Origin: UBA9676 sp963741615
GTDB lineage: Bacteria > Actinomycetota > Actinomycetes > Streptosporangiales > Streptosporangiaceae
Direction of reading: 5' to 3'
NCBI GenBank assembly: GCA_963741615.1
Contig: CAVUIU010000019.1
Coordinates: forward strand, 310,001 to 374,000
Length of the DNA stretch: 64,000 nucleotides
Both the position numbers and the translations under genes were made by a program. The notes below the pieces were generated by a model. That model did not search any database. It worked only from the letters and a program-made list of their open reading frames with translations, and had not been told where the DNA came from. Of this stretch, positions 46,339 to 54,416 are shown one piece after another; the first letter of the stretch is position 1, and the number at the start of each line of letters is the position of its first letter.

Positions 46339-47756
46339 CGGCGCAGCACCGCCATCTGGGTGGGCGGCCCGGCCTGGGGGTCCTGCTCCCCGACCGGCTC
46401 GAAGGCCACGGTGTAACCGTGCCGCCCGGCCACCGCCTGCGCCCAGCCGCGGAATTCGGCGCGGCTCCACTCGAACCGGTGGTCGGGATGGCGCAGCGCC
46501 CCCGGCGCCAGCCCCGGGTAGCACCGGTTGTACTCGGCGTTCGGGGTGGTGACGATGATCGTGGCCGGGGCGGCGTCACCGGCGACGGCCTGCTCGAGCG
46601 CACCCAGCCGGTCCGGGTCGACGTGCTCGATCACCTCCATCAGCACGGCCGCGTCGTAACCGGCCAGGCGGCGGTCACGATAGGTCAGCGCCCCCTGCAG
46701 CAGGCGCAATCGTTCCCGCTGCCGGGGGGCCATCTCATCCAGCCGCAGCCGCCGGCCCGCCCGGTCCAGGGCGGCCACCGAGGCGTCCACCCCGACTATC
46801 TCCTCGAACTGCGCCTCGCGCAGCAAGGCGGCAAGCAGCCGGCCGTCACCGCAGCCCAGGTCCAGGACGCGCCGCGCGCCGGCCGCCCGCAAGGCCCCGG
46901 TCACCGCGGCCAGCCGCAGGTCCCGCAGCAGGCGGTGCTCGCGGGAAGCCGCGGGCTCCTCGCCGGGAGCAGCGGGCTCCTCACTCCCGGCCGCGGGCTC
47001 CTCGCCGGCCTGGTCCGCACCGGCGCCGTCCTCGTCGAGCAGCCTGGCGATGGCCTCCCGCGCGAGCCCGCCCTGATGGCGCAGGTAACGCCGGACGATC
47101 ATGTCCCGCTCGGGATGGGTCGCCAGCCACTCCCCCGCCGCCTCCTCCAGCTTGTCGATCTCGTCCCTGGTCACCCAGTAGTGCTTGTCGTCATCGAGCA
47201 CCGGCAGCAGCACGTACAGATGCCGCAGCAGGTCGCGGACCCGGCAGGAGGCGGAGATGGTGACGTCGGCGTACGGGCTGTCACCCCAGCCGGGGAACCG
47301 GGGGCCGAGCGGGATCGGCCGGGCACTCACCTGGTAGCCCAGCGGCCCGAACAGCCGCTGCGCCATCTCCTCACCACCCCGGCACGGCAGGACCGGCACC
47401 CGCGCCGACAGCCGCAGGTCCTGGGTGACCAGTTCGGGACGCTCCGCGCACTGGCCCCGCAGGGCGGTGCCGAACATCTTGCGCAGCGCCACGCTCAGCA
47501 GGGAGGAGGCGACGTACGGCCGGTCGTTCACGTAGGCGGCCAGCGGGAACGGCCCGCCACGGCTGCGCCGCACCAGCGCGACCGGGTCCACCTCGCACTG
47601 CAGCGCGATCGTGCAGCACTGCTCGTCCGCCTGCGGGTAGAACACATGGGCGGCGCCGAAGCTCATGTCCACCGAACGCACGGCCGCGGGGTGCTTGTGC
47701 AGCAGGAACCCGAGGTCTGTCGCGGGTGGTGACGTGTTGGTGAGGGTGAGCAGCAA
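46335..47756 (-). CDS. hen1: RNA 3'-terminal 2'-O-methyltransferase Hen1 (bacterial)
   Basis: 473 residues. The N-terminal half activates the Pnkp ligase (DLGFLLHKHPAAVRSVDMSFGAAHVFYP, GYQVSARPIPL); the C-terminal half is the methyltransferase, with SAM loop VLDLGCGDGRLL, metal-binding MEVIEHVDPDRL and TPNAEYNRCY, and HPDHRFEW. It adds a 2'-O-methyl group at the 3' end of cleaved RNA before Pnkp seals it, so the site cannot be cut again. Start TTG 47756, 7 bases after AAGGAC, is the conserved beginning (MLLTLTNT). First gene of the two-gene repair operon. Confidence 0.95.
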   Translation of the reverse strand: MLLTLTNTSPPATDLGFLLHKHPAAVRSVDMSFGAAHVFYPQADEQCCTIALQCEVDPVALVRRSRGGPFPLAAYVNDRPYVASSLLSVALRKMFGTALRGQCAERPELVTQDLRLSARVPVLPCRGGEEMAQRLFGPLGYQVSARPIPLGPRFPGWGDSPYADVTISASCRVRDLLRHLYVLLPVLDDDKHYWVTRDEIDKLEEAAGEWLATHPERDMIVRRYLRHQGGLAREAIARLLDEDGAGADQAGEEPAAGSEEPAAPGEEPAASREHRLLRDLRLAAVTGALRAAGARRVLDLGCGDGRLLAALLREAQFEEIVGVDASVAALDRAGRRLRLDEMAPRQRERLRLLQGALTYRDRRLAGYDAAVLMEVIEHVDPDRLGALEQAVAGDAAPATIIVTTPNAEYNRCYPGLAPGALRHPDHRFEWSRAEFRGWAQAVAGRHGYTVAFEPVGEQDPQAGPPTQMAVLRR

Positions 47757-47951
47757 TGGCAGTCCTTGCGCCGGGGCCGGCGCTCAGCCTATGCGCCAGC
47801 CTGGCTGCCCGTCGCCGGAGTTTCGCCGCGGGCGGCGCCGGTTGTGCGCACGACCACGGCTTGGCATGATCGCCCCACGATCGCGGCCGGGCCGCCGGCC
47901 GGCATGATCGTGGCGGGCCTGCCCGCTGGCCCTGCTCAACCAGGAGGACGA

Positions 47952-48578
47952 GTGCCCATCAGCGACGAGGAGATCGGCGATTTCCTGGCCCGGCTCGCCG
48001 CACGGGTGCCGGTCCCGGGGGGCGGCGCGGCGGCGGCTCTGCAGGCCGCGCTGGGTGCCGCGCTGCTCGGCATGGTCGCCCGCTATACCACCGGGGAGCA
48101 GTATGCCCAGCACGAGGCCGCCATCGGCCGCATCATCGCCGAGGTCAACCAGTTGCGGGTGCTCGCACTGCGGCTGGCCGACGCCGACGCCGACGCCTTC
48201 GTCGCCGTGCACGATGCTCACCGGCTGCCCAGGTCCACCGAGGAGGAACAGGCCGACCGCTCGGCCGCCATCGCCCAGGCAATGGTCCACGCGGCATGGC
48301 CACCGTCACAGGTCATCAGCGTCGCGGCCATGGTGGTCGATCTCGCCGAGGGCCTGGCGGCGATCGCCAACCGCAATGTGATCTCCGAGGTCGCCGCCGC
48401 CGCCGAGGCCGCGCGCGCCGCGGTGGCCACCGCTCGGGTGAACATCGAGATCAACCTCGCCGCCATCACCGACGCCCAGGCCAGCCTGGAGATGATCGCC
48501 GAGGAGGGCAAGGCTGATGAGATCATCGCCCGTGCCGAGCAGGTCACGACGGCCGTCCGGGAGCAGATCCGGGCGTGA
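47952..48578 (+). CDS. Cyclodeaminase/cyclohydrolase family protein (FTCD C-domain)
   Basis: 208 residues, all-helical formimidotetrahydrofolate cyclodeaminase-like fold. Family signature VPVPGGGAAAALQAALGAALLGMVARYT near the start; later helices ALRLADADADAFVAVHDAHRLP and ARVNIEINLAAITD. Stand-alone members may interconvert folate one-carbon forms; the exact reaction here is not shown by the sequence. GTG 47952 follows AGGAGGACG. Divergent from hen1. Confidence 0.88.
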   Translation: MPISDEEIGDFLARLAARVPVPGGGAAAALQAALGAALLGMVARYTTGEQYAQHEAAIGRIIAEVNQLRVLALRLADADADAFVAVHDAHRLPRSTEEEQADRSAAIAQAMVHAAWPPSQVISVAAMVVDLAEGLAAIANRNVISEVAAAAEAARAAVATARVNIEINLAAITDAQASLEMIAEEGKADEIIARAEQVTTAVREQIRA

Positions 48579-48689
48579 GCACGGGCCCGGCTGGGCCGGC
48601 GTGGCCGCGGGAGGGGTCTCCGGCGGCCGGCCGGGACGCCGCCGGGACGCCGACGGGTGCGCCCCGGCGGGCGGGGCTAGCTTGACAGG

Positions 48690-49127
48690 GTGGCCGCGCA
48701 TCCATCGCCTGTCTACGACCGGATCGGCGGGCAGTACTCGCGGGGCCGCCGCCCGGATCGCAGGATCGCGGCCGCGATCTGGGCCGCACTGGCGGACGCC
48801 ACCGCGCGGCTGGAGGCGAGCCGGGAGACCCCGCTCGGCCAGTTGGCGGGCGTGCTGGGCACCCGCTGCGAGGTGACCCCGGTGCCGATCCCAGCCGACT
48901 GCACGGACGGCTTCAACGCGGCGTACTGGCGGCGGCCCGCGGCGTATCTCGATCCCGGGATCTGGCGGCCGATGTCCGCGCTCTCGATGATCGGTGAGCC
49001 GGACCGGGCGGAAGGCATGCGCCGCCTGCGAGCCGACCTGCGCAGCGGGGAGTGGGAACGGCGATGGGGCCGGCTGCTCACCCTCGAGCTTGATCTCGGC
49101 TACCGCGTGCTGGCCGTGTGGCCCTGA
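48690..49127 (+). pseudogene. SAM methyltransferase missing its SAM-binding core (internal deletion)
   Basis: 145-residue open frame. Residues 1-34 (VYDRIGGQYSRGRRPDRRIAAAIWAALADA) match the N-terminal start of an actinobacterial class I methyltransferase family, and residues about 50-145 (VTPVPIPADCTDGFNAAYWRRPAAYLDP to LDLGYRVLAVWP) match its C-terminal part. In the full-length proteins I know, 100 or more residues with the glycine-rich SAM loop come between. Here the two parts are joined in frame. It is therefore probably a dead remnant, although the frame is intact and might make a short protein. GTG 48690. Confidence 0.7.
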
Positions 49128-49195
49128 TCCCGGCGGGCCAGGCCGGGCGCCTGGGCGGCTTCCCACGCGGGAGCGGACACGGTTAAGTATCCCGT

Positions 49196-50233
49196 ATGTG
49201 TGTCGACCAGAGCCCACCCGCCGCGATGCCGGCCGTCCTGCACGAGGCCGGGCCCGGTCAGCGGATCGACCTGGAACCGGTGGACCGGGTCGAGATCACC
49301 ACCTTGATGGACAACGTCACCGACGTCTTCATGCCCGACCAGGGACCGGCCCGGCGGCCGGGCCCGACGGTGGGCCACACCCGGCCCAGCGCGATCATGG
49401 CGGGCGGCACGGCGCCCGACGCACTCGTCGCCGAGCACGGGTTCTCCATGCTCGTCACCGTCCACAAGGGCACCGGCACACACCGGGTGCTGTTCGACGC
49501 GGGCACCAGCCCGGACGGTGTCGTGGAGAACATGCGCCGGCTCGACATCGACCCCGGATCGGTCGAGGCCATCGTGTGCAGCCATGGCCACTTCGACCAC
49601 ATCACCGGCATCGACGGCCTGATCAGGGCGGTGGGCCGGGCGAACATGCCGGTACTGATCCATCCGCACTTCTGGCGGCGGCGCCGGGTGCGGCTGCCGG
49701 GGATCGAGCCGCAGGAACTCCCCAGCGTCAGCCGGCGGGCGCTCGAGGACGCCGGGTTCGACGTCCTGGAAGCAGCGCAGCCCAGTTTCGTGCTGGGCGG
49801 CTCGGTGCTGGTCACCGGCGAAGTGCCGCGGGTCACCGGCTACGAGCCCGGCTTCCCTCCGCAGCAGGCGTGGCTGGATGGGCGGTGGGAGCCGGACCCG
49901 CTGGTGCTCGACGACCAGGCCATCGTCATCAACGTGGCGGGCAAGGGCCTGATCGTGCTGACCGGCTGCGGGCACGCGGGGATCGTCAACATCTGCCGCT
50001 ACGCGCGCAGGCTCACCGGCGACCAGCCGCTGTACGCCGCGATGGGCGGGTTCCACCTCAACGGCCCCCTGTTCGAGCCGCTCATCCCCCGCGTGCTCGA
50101 TGACCTGCACGCGATGAGCCCGCAGGTGCTCGTGCCCGCGCACTGCACCGGCTGGCGCGCCCAGCACGCGATGTCGCGCAGCTTCGGCGAGGCCTTCGTC
50201 CCCAACACCGTCGGCAGCCGCTTCCTGCTGTAA
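49196..50233 (+). CDS. MBL-fold metallo-hydrolase (dihydropterin synthase-like)
   Basis: 345 residues. Metallo-beta-lactamase fold with metal motif CSHGHFDHITG, later TGCGHAGIVN and MGGFHLNG. The second half (GKGLIVLTGCGHAGIVNICRYA) and the start (ITTLMDNVTDVF) resemble the archaeal 7,8-dihydropterin-6-methyl-aminobenzene-phosphate synthase group, but the bacterial members have no proven role. ATG 49196 lies 5 bases after a TAAGTATCC stretch that could be a -10 box, so the message may be leaderless. It converges with the PHP gene. Confidence 0.88.
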   Translation: MCVDQSPPAAMPAVLHEAGPGQRIDLEPVDRVEITTLMDNVTDVFMPDQGPARRPGPTVGHTRPSAIMAGGTAPDALVAEHGFSMLVTVHKGTGTHRVLFDAGTSPDGVVENMRRLDIDPGSVEAIVCSHGHFDHITGIDGLIRAVGRANMPVLIHPHFWRRRRVRLPGIEPQELPSVSRRALEDAGFDVLEAAQPSFVLGGSVLVTGEVPRVTGYEPGFPPQQAWLDGRWEPDPLVLDDQAIVINVAGKGLIVLTGCGHAGIVNICRYARRLTGDQPLYAAMGGFHLNGPLFEPLIPRVLDDLHAMSPQVLVPAHCTGWRAQHAMSRSFGEAFVPNTVGSRFLL

Positions 50234-50277
50234 ACCCGGGCCGGTTCGTGCCGCCTGATGCGCCACCCGGTGCCGCC

Positions 50278-51099
50278 TCAGCACCGCCAGAAGTCGCATG
50301 GGTCCCGGCCGCGCCCGAAGCCCGCGGCCTCGGCGATCCCGACCGCCTCGCCGAACTTGTCGGCGACCCGCGATGGCACGTGCGCGTCGCTGCCGAACGA
50401 CACCGCCGTGCCTCCTTCCTCCCGCCACCAGCGCAGCAGCGCGACCGAGGCCATCGGACTGTAGGTGTTGACCTCCAGCACGCGCCCCGAGGATGCCAGC
50501 GGGCGCAGCACGGCCCGGTACTCCTCCTCGAATTCGGCTTCCGAGTACGGCCCGGCACCAGCCGGCCAGTGCCGCCGCGGGTAGTCCAGGTGGGCCAGGA
50601 TCTGGAACGCCCCGCTGCCCTCGACGAGCGCGGCCACCTCGGCCAGGTACCGGCGCATCACCTCAGCCGGCGCCAGGATCCCGAACAGGGACGAGGAGTT
50701 GACCTGCTTGCCCTCCCAGGTCAGGGCGTGCAGGGACCCGAGCACCCGGTCGAACGGGGTGGCTGCGAGCACGGCGCCGACGCTGCCCGCGAACAGGTGC
50801 GGCTCCCCGGCCTCCACACCCGACAGGATGCGCAACGACGGGAACCGGCGGCGGCACTCCTCGATGCTGGCCAGGTAGCCAGTGACATCCAGCGGCCGGG
50901 CCGCGTCCCACCAGCCGGGCTTGACACCGGTCGTGGCGATCGCGTCGCCCGGGCCGTAGTCCGCGAAGTCCAGGTGCTCGGTGAAGGCGACCGCCGGGAC
51001 ACCGAGGTCCAGTGCCTGCTGGCATTCGGCCACCATCGAGGTGCGGCCGAACGTGTCGTAGGACCATTGCGAGTGAACATGGTTGTCGGCGGGCAGCAC
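50278..51099 (-). CDS. PHP-domain phosphoesterase (histidinol-phosphatase-like)
   Basis: 273 residues. PHP metal motifs: DNHVHSQWSYD at the N-terminus, TEHLDFADYG, GVEAGEP, LAHLDYPRR and SFGSDAHVPSRV. These fit the trinuclear metal site of HisK-type histidinol phosphatases. No histidine genes are nearby, so the substrate is open. GTG start at 51099. Divergent from the glycosidase-like gene. Confidence 0.87.
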   Translation of the reverse strand: MLPADNHVHSQWSYDTFGRTSMVAECQQALDLGVPAVAFTEHLDFADYGPGDAIATTGVKPGWWDAARPLDVTGYLASIEECRRRFPSLRILSGVEAGEPHLFAGSVGAVLAATPFDRVLGSLHALTWEGKQVNSSSLFGILAPAEVMRRYLAEVAALVEGSGAFQILAHLDYPRRHWPAGAGPYSEAEFEEEYRAVLRPLASSGRVLEVNTYSPMASVALLRWWREEGGTAVSFGSDAHVPSRVADKFGEAVGIAEAAGFGRGRDPCDFWRC

Positions 51100-51209
51100 T
51101 CAGCGAGTATCCCAGGAGCCGCCGCCGCACCTGCAGCGCCCATCGTCATGCCGTCTAGGCGTCGCGGCGGAGGACCACGATCGCGAAGCGCAGGGGAGGA
51201 CTCGGTCTC

Positions 51210-52271
51210 GTGAACCGCCGTGGCGTGACCTACGACACCGGAATGGTCTTCTATGGCTCGGGGGGGCGGGGAATCCCGACGCGCCCGAAGCTCGACCTCG
51301 CCACCGCCGAGCGCGAGTTGCAGATCGCACGCGACGACCTGCACTGCAACGCCGTCCGCTTGATAGGCCGCGACGTTGACAGGCTGGTGCAGGTCGCTGA
51401 GCGCGCCCTAGCCCTCGGCCTCGAAGTATGGCTGTCGCCGGCGCTGTGGGGCCGGTCTCCCGACCAGACGCTCCGCTACTGCGTCTCGGCGGCCGAGCGG
51501 GCGGAGCGGCTGCGCCAACAGCACCCCGACCGTTTCGTCCTTGTCCTCGGCAGCGAGCTGACGCTGTTCATGCAGGGCATCGTGCCGGGCAGGGACTTCG
51601 CTGCGCGCACCCGCGAGGCATTCACCCGAATGAAGGCGGGAGACCACAGCGACAACGACCGGCTCAACGACTTCCTCGGCCGCGCGAGCACAGCGGTCCG
51701 CGGCGTCTACCACGGATCCCTCACCTATGCCTCGCTCGTCTGGGAGGACGTGAACTGGGATCGCTTCGACCTGATCGGCGTCGACCACTACCGCGACGCA
51801 CGGATCAAGGACCGCTACGTCCAAATGCTGCAACCGCTTCTCGCGCTCGGCAAGCCGGTCGTTAACACCGAGTTCGGAATGCGCACGTATCGAGGCGCCG
51901 AGAGCGACGGGACCCTCGGATTCGGCGTCGCCGACCAAATGCGAGTCGGCCTGCACCATCTCTTGCCGGTCGTCGGCCGATTCGTTCGTGAGCGCCTCAA
52001 CGGGGACTACGTACGCGACGAGGCCATGCAGGCCCGCGAGCTCACCGAGACCCTCACGATCCTCGGCGCCGCGGGGGTCGAGGGCGCCTTCGTCCACGAG
52101 TTTGTCACCGCCGGGGCAACGTTCAGCGAGGAACCCCGCTACGACCTCGACATGAACGCCTTCGCCCTCGTCAAGACCTACCGACACGGCAAAGGGACTA
52201 CCTTCCCAGACATGAACTGGGAACCCAAGCAATCCTTCCACGCCGTCGCCAACTACTACGCGGCACACTGA
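51210..52271 (+). CDS. Glycoside-hydrolase-like TIM-barrel protein
   Basis: 353 residues. Starts MNRRGVTYDTGMVF and follows the pattern of actinobacterial proteins often labelled abortive infection protein without evidence: RDDLHCNAVRLIGRDVDRL, a glutamate in LGSELTLF, FDLIGVDHYRDARIKDRY, and a glutamate in VVNTEFG. Two glutamates at these strand ends are what a clan GH-A glycosidase needs, so a role in carbohydrate cleavage or binding is more likely than phage defence. Codon use is a little less G/C-ending than in its neighbours. GTG 51210 follows GGGAGG. It lies directly behind the 3' end of a tRNA gene. Confidence 0.72.
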   Translation: MNRRGVTYDTGMVFYGSGGRGIPTRPKLDLATAERELQIARDDLHCNAVRLIGRDVDRLVQVAERALALGLEVWLSPALWGRSPDQTLRYCVSAAERAERLRQQHPDRFVLVLGSELTLFMQGIVPGRDFAARTREAFTRMKAGDHSDNDRLNDFLGRASTAVRGVYHGSLTYASLVWEDVNWDRFDLIGVDHYRDARIKDRYVQMLQPLLALGKPVVNTEFGMRTYRGAESDGTLGFGVADQMRVGLHHLLPVVGRFVRERLNGDYVRDEAMQARELTETLTILGAAGVEGAFVHEFVTAGATFSEEPRYDLDMNAFALVKTYRHGKGTTFPDMNWEPKQSFHAVANYYAAH

Positions 52272-52321
52272 AGACGAGCGCAACCCGCAGGCCAGTCACG
52301 CGGTTCGTGCAATGACCAATT

Positions 52322-52398
52322 TGGTGGGGCCGGTGGGACTCGAACCCACACTGTCAAGCTCCTAAGGCTTGCGCCTCTGCCGATTGGGCTACGACCCC
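52322..52398 (-). tRNA. tRNA with anticodon UAG (Leu), short variable loop, CCA encoded
   Basis: Read on the minus strand: acceptor GGGGTCG pairs with CGGCCCC, then A73 and an encoded CCA; a D arm of three pairs (GCC/GGC) with a Leu-like loop AATCGG; an anticodon arm CAAGC-CTTAGGA-GCTTG giving anticodon UAG followed by G37; a variable loop of only 5 bases (ACAGT); a T arm GTGGG-TTCGAGT-CCCAC. All stems pair well. The anticodon says leucine, but leucine tRNAs normally have a long variable arm, so identity should be checked. Confidence 0.85.
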
Positions 52399-52408
52399 GG
52401 CGCCTCGT

Positions 52409-52879
52409 TCAGATACCCAGGTCCTGCCGTAGGCGCGCGACATGGCCGGTGGCTTTCACGTTGTAGTAGGCCCTGGTCACGACGCCGCCGGGGTCGATCA
52501 CGAACGTGGACCTGATCACGCCCACGGTGGTCTTGCCGTAGAGCTTCTTCTCCCCGTACGTGCCGTACGCCTCCTCCACCTGGTGATCCGGGTCGGACAG
52601 CAGCGGGAAGGTCAGGTGGTCGCGCTCGCGGAACTTGGCCAGCTTGGCCGGCTTGTCGGGCGAGATGCCGAGCACCGTGACCCCGGCGGCGGCGAGGGCG
52701 CTCAGGCTGTCGCGGAAGTCGCACGCCTGGGTGGTGCAGCCGGGGGTCATCGCCGCCGGGTAGAAGTAGACGATCACCTGCTGGCCGCGCAGGGATGACA
52801 GGCTCACCGGCTTGCCGTCGGCGTCGGGCAGGGTGAAGTCGGGCGCCTTGTCCCCCGGCGCCAGCTTGTGCTCACTCAC
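52409..52879 (-). CDS. bcp: Thioredoxin-dependent peroxiredoxin (Bcp family)
   Basis: 156 residues, reduces hydroperoxides. The peroxidatic cysteine is in MTPGCTTQACDFRD, with the second cysteine five residues on as in Bcp. Other blocks: GDKAPDFTLPDADG, VIVYFYPAAMTPGC, VLGISPDKPAKLAKF, RSTFVIDPGG. GTG 52879 follows GGGAG. It ends 10 bases before the tRNA gene on the same strand. Confidence 0.95.
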   Translation of the reverse strand: MSEHKLAPGDKAPDFTLPDADGKPVSLSSLRGQQVIVYFYPAAMTPGCTTQACDFRDSLSALAAAGVTVLGISPDKPAKLAKFRERDHLTFPLLSDPDHQVEEAYGTYGEKKLYGKTTVGVIRSTFVIDPGGVVTRAYYNVKATGHVARLRQDLGI

Positions 52880-52981
52880 GTGCGCTCCCTTCGGGCGGAC
52901 GCTCCAAACCGTAGGGCTACGGTACCGGCCGGTCCGGGCCGACCCGGTACCCGGACACCGTCTGCGGGCTGGCCGCGGCGG

Positions 52982-53686
52982 CTAATCCCCGAGCAGTGCG
53001 GCGATGACCGGTGCGAGCGCACGCAGCGCCCGCCCGCGGTGGCTGATCTTGTCCTTCTCCTCCGCGCTCATCTGCGCGGTGGTCAGATCGAAACCGTCGG
53101 GCACGAAGATGGGGTCGTACCCGAAGCCATGTGTCCCGCGCGGTGAGCCGGTCAGCCAGCCGGTCACGGTGCCCTCGGTGACGTGCTCGGTCCCCGACGG
53201 CAGCACCAGCGCCGCCGCGCACGCGAAGTGCGCCCCCCGCTCGCCGGCGGGCACGTCCGCGATCTGGCCGAGCACCAGCCGCAGGTTCGCCGCGTCGTCC
53301 CCATGCCGCCCCGACCACCGGGCCGAGAGCACACCAGGCATCCCGTTCAGCGCGTCCACGCACAGCCCCGAGTCGTCGGCCACCGCCGGGAGCCCGGTGA
53401 ACGCGGCGGTTGCCCGGGCCTTGAGCAGCGCGTTGTCGGCGAAGGTGCGCCCGGTCTCGGCCACCTCGGGCATGCCGGGGACATCGTCAAGGTCGGCCAC
53501 CGGCACGCCAACCCCGCCGCCAGCCAGAATCCGGCGCAGCTCGGCGAGCTTGCCGGGATTCCGCGTCGCGAGAATGATGCCCGCCGGGCTGGCGGCGCCG
53601 GCGGCCCCGTCATCGGCCGAGCGCCTCCCGCTGCAACCGGGTGAGGTCCGCGCACCCGGCCACGCCCAGATCCAGCAACTGGTCAA
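52982..53686 (-). CDS. rdgB: Non-canonical purine NTP pyrophosphatase (RdgB/HAM1), start unclear
   Basis: Removes dITP and XTP from the nucleotide pool. Conserved core: ILATRNPGKLAELRRIL, ETGRTFADNALLKA, VADDSGLCVDALNGMPGVLSARWSG, THGFGYDPIFVP, SHRGRALRAL. The conserved protein begins near 53578, but no ATG or GTG lies in its frame between there and the rph stop at 53610; only a TTG at 53686, deep inside rph, is available. An ATG does overlap the rph stop as ATGA, as expected for coupling, but is one base out of frame. A single-base loss, real or a sequencing error, near the start is likely. Confidence 0.88.
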   Translation of the reverse strand: MTSCWIWAWPGARTSPGCSGRRSADDGAAGAASPAGIILATRNPGKLAELRRILAGGGVGVPVADLDDVPGMPEVAETGRTFADNALLKARATAAFTGLPAVADDSGLCVDALNGMPGVLSARWSGRHGDDAANLRLVLGQIADVPAGERGAHFACAAALVLPSGTEHVTEGTVTGWLTGSPRGTHGFGYDPIFVPDGFDLTTAQMSAEEKDKISHRGRALRALAPVIAALLGD

Positions 53687-54329
53687 GAAGATCCCGGCCG
53701 AACGGCTCCCGTTCGGCTGTGCCTTGGACTTCCACGAAGCTGCCGTCGCCGGTGCACACCACGTTCATGTCCGTCTGGGCGGCGGCGTCCTCGGAGTAGC
53801 ACAGGTCGAGCCGGGGCTCGCCGTCCACGATCCCCACGCTGACCGCCGCCACCGATGCGACGAGTGGGTCGCCCTTGCACCGCTTGCGGCCCTGCAGCCA
53901 GCCCACCGCGTCGGCCAGTGCCACATACCCGCCGGTGATCGCGGCGGTGCGGGTGCCGCCGTCGGCCTGCAGCACGTCGCAGTCGATGATGATCGTGTTC
54001 TCGCCCATCGCCTTGGCGTCCACGCAGGCGCGCAGCGACCGGCCGACCAGCCGGGAGATCTCCTGGGTGCGGCCGCCCAGCCGCCCCTTGACCGACTCGC
54101 GGTCGCCGCGGGTATTGGTGGCGCGCGGCAGCATCGCGTACTCGGCGGTGACCCAGCCCAGCCCGCTGCCGCGCCGCCACCGGGGCACCTCCTCGGTGGC
54201 GCTCGCGGCGCACAGCACGCGGGTGGCGCCGAACTCGACCAGCACCGATCCCTCGGCGTGCTCGAGCCAGCCGCGGGTCATCCGTATCTCGCGCAGCTGG
54301 CCAGGGCCGCGCCCATCGGGTCGGGACAT
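53610..54329 (-). CDS. rph: Ribonuclease PH
   Basis: 239 residues, phosphorolytic 3' trimming of tRNA precursors. Characteristic blocks: SRPDGRGPGQLREI at the start, GSVLVEFGATRVLCAAS, GWVTAEYAMLPRATNTR, GRTQEISRLVGRSLRA, IDCDVLQADGGTRTAAITGGYVAL and DLCYSEDAAAQTDMNVV. ATG 54329 begins the conserved sequence; the longer frame upstream is not supported. It is followed by rdgB, as in Mycobacterium. Confidence 0.95.
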   Translation of the reverse strand: MSRPDGRGPGQLREIRMTRGWLEHAEGSVLVEFGATRVLCAASATEEVPRWRRGSGLGWVTAEYAMLPRATNTRGDRESVKGRLGGRTQEISRLVGRSLRACVDAKAMGENTIIIDCDVLQADGGTRTAAITGGYVALADAVGWLQGRKRCKGDPLVASVAAVSVGIVDGEPRLDLCYSEDAAAQTDMNVVCTGDGSFVEVQGTAEREPFGRDLLDQLLDLGVAGCADLTRLQREALGR

Positions 54330-54416
54330 GCCGGAAAGCCTAGTGGCTGCCCGGGGGTCCCACCGACCACCAGGGCGACCGGGCCGGAGATCTGCGGGAC
54401 CGGGCTGGGACAAGGC

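Noticed and set aside
43756..46416. Plus-strand open frame of 886 codons
   Set aside because: Antisense to pnkp; composition is arginine/glycine/histidine-rich without any domain.
51210..52271. Phage-defence gene
   Set aside because: The label in the family has no support I can see; the visible glutamates fit a glycosidase-like barrel better.
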